Assembly (NCBI GenBank): GCA_007118765.1
Contig: SKQZ01000425.1
Coordinates: 1-6,034 of the forward strand
Direction: 5' to 3'
Length of the DNA stretch: 6,034 bases
From: Candidatus Hydrogenedentota bacterium
GTDB lineage: Bacteria; Hydrogenedentota; Hydrogenedentia; Hydrogenedentales; CAITNO01
Positions 5,304-6,034 of the stretch are shown here, one piece after another (the first letter of the stretch is position 1; each line of letters opens with the position of its first letter). The notes under the pieces were generated by a model, which worked only from the letters and a program-made list of their open reading frames with translations, was not told the origin of the DNA and did not search any database. Made by a program: the position numbers and the translations under genes.

Positions 5304-6034
5304 GTGAACCAAGATAACAATAGTCAAGAAACGACGACTCCTTCGGATGAGCGGGTGATGAAGGGCAAACACAAGTTTTTTGTCCGCATATTTTTATGCG
5401 TAGCGTTGATTGTGTTGGGCATATTGGTTCGCTTGGGGCTGGGCGCTCTGCGTGAGCCGCCGCGTCCTGCGGACATCCCGCCGCCTCAATTGAAAGTAGA
5501 AGTGGAGGCCGTGTGTCCCGGTTCCGCCCCAATCACGATTCACGGATATGGCGAGGTAAAAGCCTTGGATTCATTGGTGCTGACCCCCAAGGTTGCCGGC
5601 GAGGTGGTACATGTGCATCCCGATTTGGAGGTGGGCAATGTCATTCCCGAAGGGGAGTTGCTCTATCGCATTGATCAGCGGGATTATCTCGCAGGGAAAC
5701 GACAGGCCAAAGCGCAGGTGGACCGCCTCGGCGTCACCATCAACCTACTCAAGCGCCAGTACGAACAAAGCAGAACGCGACTTCGTACCGTGGAACGGGC
5801 GCGCGACATTGCGTTGGAAGAGTTTGAACGGGATGTGCGCCTTTTTGAGGAGCAGGATATTGGCTCTCAAAGCATGGTCAACCTGTCGGAAATCAATTAT
5901 CGTCAGGCGCAGGATACATTTGAACAACTTGAGCAGGCAATAGACCTGTTTCCTTTGCGCATCCAAGAGGCCGAGATTGGATTGGAGGCGGCGGAAGCCG
6001 CACTTGAAATGGCGCTGCTGAGCTTTGAACGCAC
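5304..6034 (+). CDS. HlyD/RND-type efflux membrane-fusion protein, C-terminus outside window
   Basis: This is the periplasmic adaptor that links an inner-membrane pump to an outer-membrane channel. The 243 visible codons begin at GTG and remain open at the right edge. A polar cytoplasmic tail (1-23) leads into one membrane anchor (about 24-49) and then a Pro-rich linker. Next comes the first half of the beta-barrel and lipoyl-like region, GYGEVKALDSLVLTPKVAGE (81-100) and VGNVIPEGELLYRIDQRDY (110-128), both typical of RND adaptors. From about 129 a long charged alpha-helical hairpin follows, with its turn near EEQDIGSQSMVN. The segment ends in SFERT, just before where the family usually has T-x-I-x-A-P. 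The anchor is uncleaved, since no lipobox Cys follows it. The pump subunit is expected just right of the window. The long leader and GntR operator upstream suggest ligand-responsive control. The exported compound is unknown. Confidence 0.9.
   Translation, partial: MNQDNNSQETTTPSDERVMKGKHKFFVRIFLCVALIVLGILVRLGLGALREPPRPADIPPPQLKVEVEAVCPGSAPITIHGYGEVKALDSLVLTPKVAGEVVHVHPDLEVGNVIPEGELLYRIDQRDYLAGKRQAKAQVDRLGVTINLLKRQYEQSRTRLRTVERARDIALEEFERDVRLFEEQDIGSQSMVNLSEINYRQAQDTFEQLEQAIDLFPLRIQEAEIGLEAAEAALEMALLSFER

Noticed and set aside
5053..5532. 159-codon minus-strand frame
   Set aside because: It overlaps the start, signal anchor and first domain of the efflux adaptor on the opposite strand and has Cys/Pro-rich sequence with no domain. 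The adaptor has a strong ribosome binding site and clear family motifs.

Overview
The window most likely comes from a moderately GC-rich Gram-negative bacterium. The support is a twin-arginine-exported Cys-type sulfatase, a periplasmic-adaptor (HlyD/RND-type) efflux subunit and a GT-C-type membrane glycosyltransferase. Exported sulfatases of this kind are especially numerous in Planctomycetes, Lentisphaerae, Kiritimatiellae and similar polysaccharide-degrading lineages. That placement is an inference from gene content, not a demonstrated taxonomy.

Layout, left to right. (1) Positions 1-1225, minus strand: the N-terminal part of a polytopic PMT/ArnT-like glycosyltransferase that runs off the left edge. 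(2) Positions 1226-1583: a non-coding divergent promoter region with a good sigma70-like promoter pointing right and a weaker candidate pointing left. (3) Positions 1584-3158 and 3169-4044, plus strand: a Tat-exported sulfatase followed 10 bases later by a DUF72 (YecE-like) TIM-barrel protein, probably one operon. (4) Positions 4034-4798, minus strand: a GntR/FadR-type (FCD) regulator whose 3' end overlaps the DUF72 gene tail to tail by 11 bases. (5) Positions 4799-5303: a 505-base region without a convincing gene. Its left part holds overlapping divergent promoters built around a near-perfect palindrome, ATTTGGTATCAAAT. Its right part is an unexplained leader with a terminator-like hairpin. 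(6) Positions 5304 to the right edge, plus strand: the N-terminal part of an efflux membrane-fusion protein.

How the genes may work together: the sulfatase probably removes sulfate esters from a carbohydrate in the periplasm, and DUF72 is a cytoplasmic protein of unknown function. The GntR regulator probably represses its own promoter and the overlapping rightward promoter that leads toward the efflux genes. The FCD domain appears to lack the usual metal-binding residues, so its effector may be unusual. The strongest lead in the window is this regulator plus its operator and promoter geometry. I saw no clear evidence of a wholly new system, CRISPR array, tRNA, rRNA or insertion sequence.
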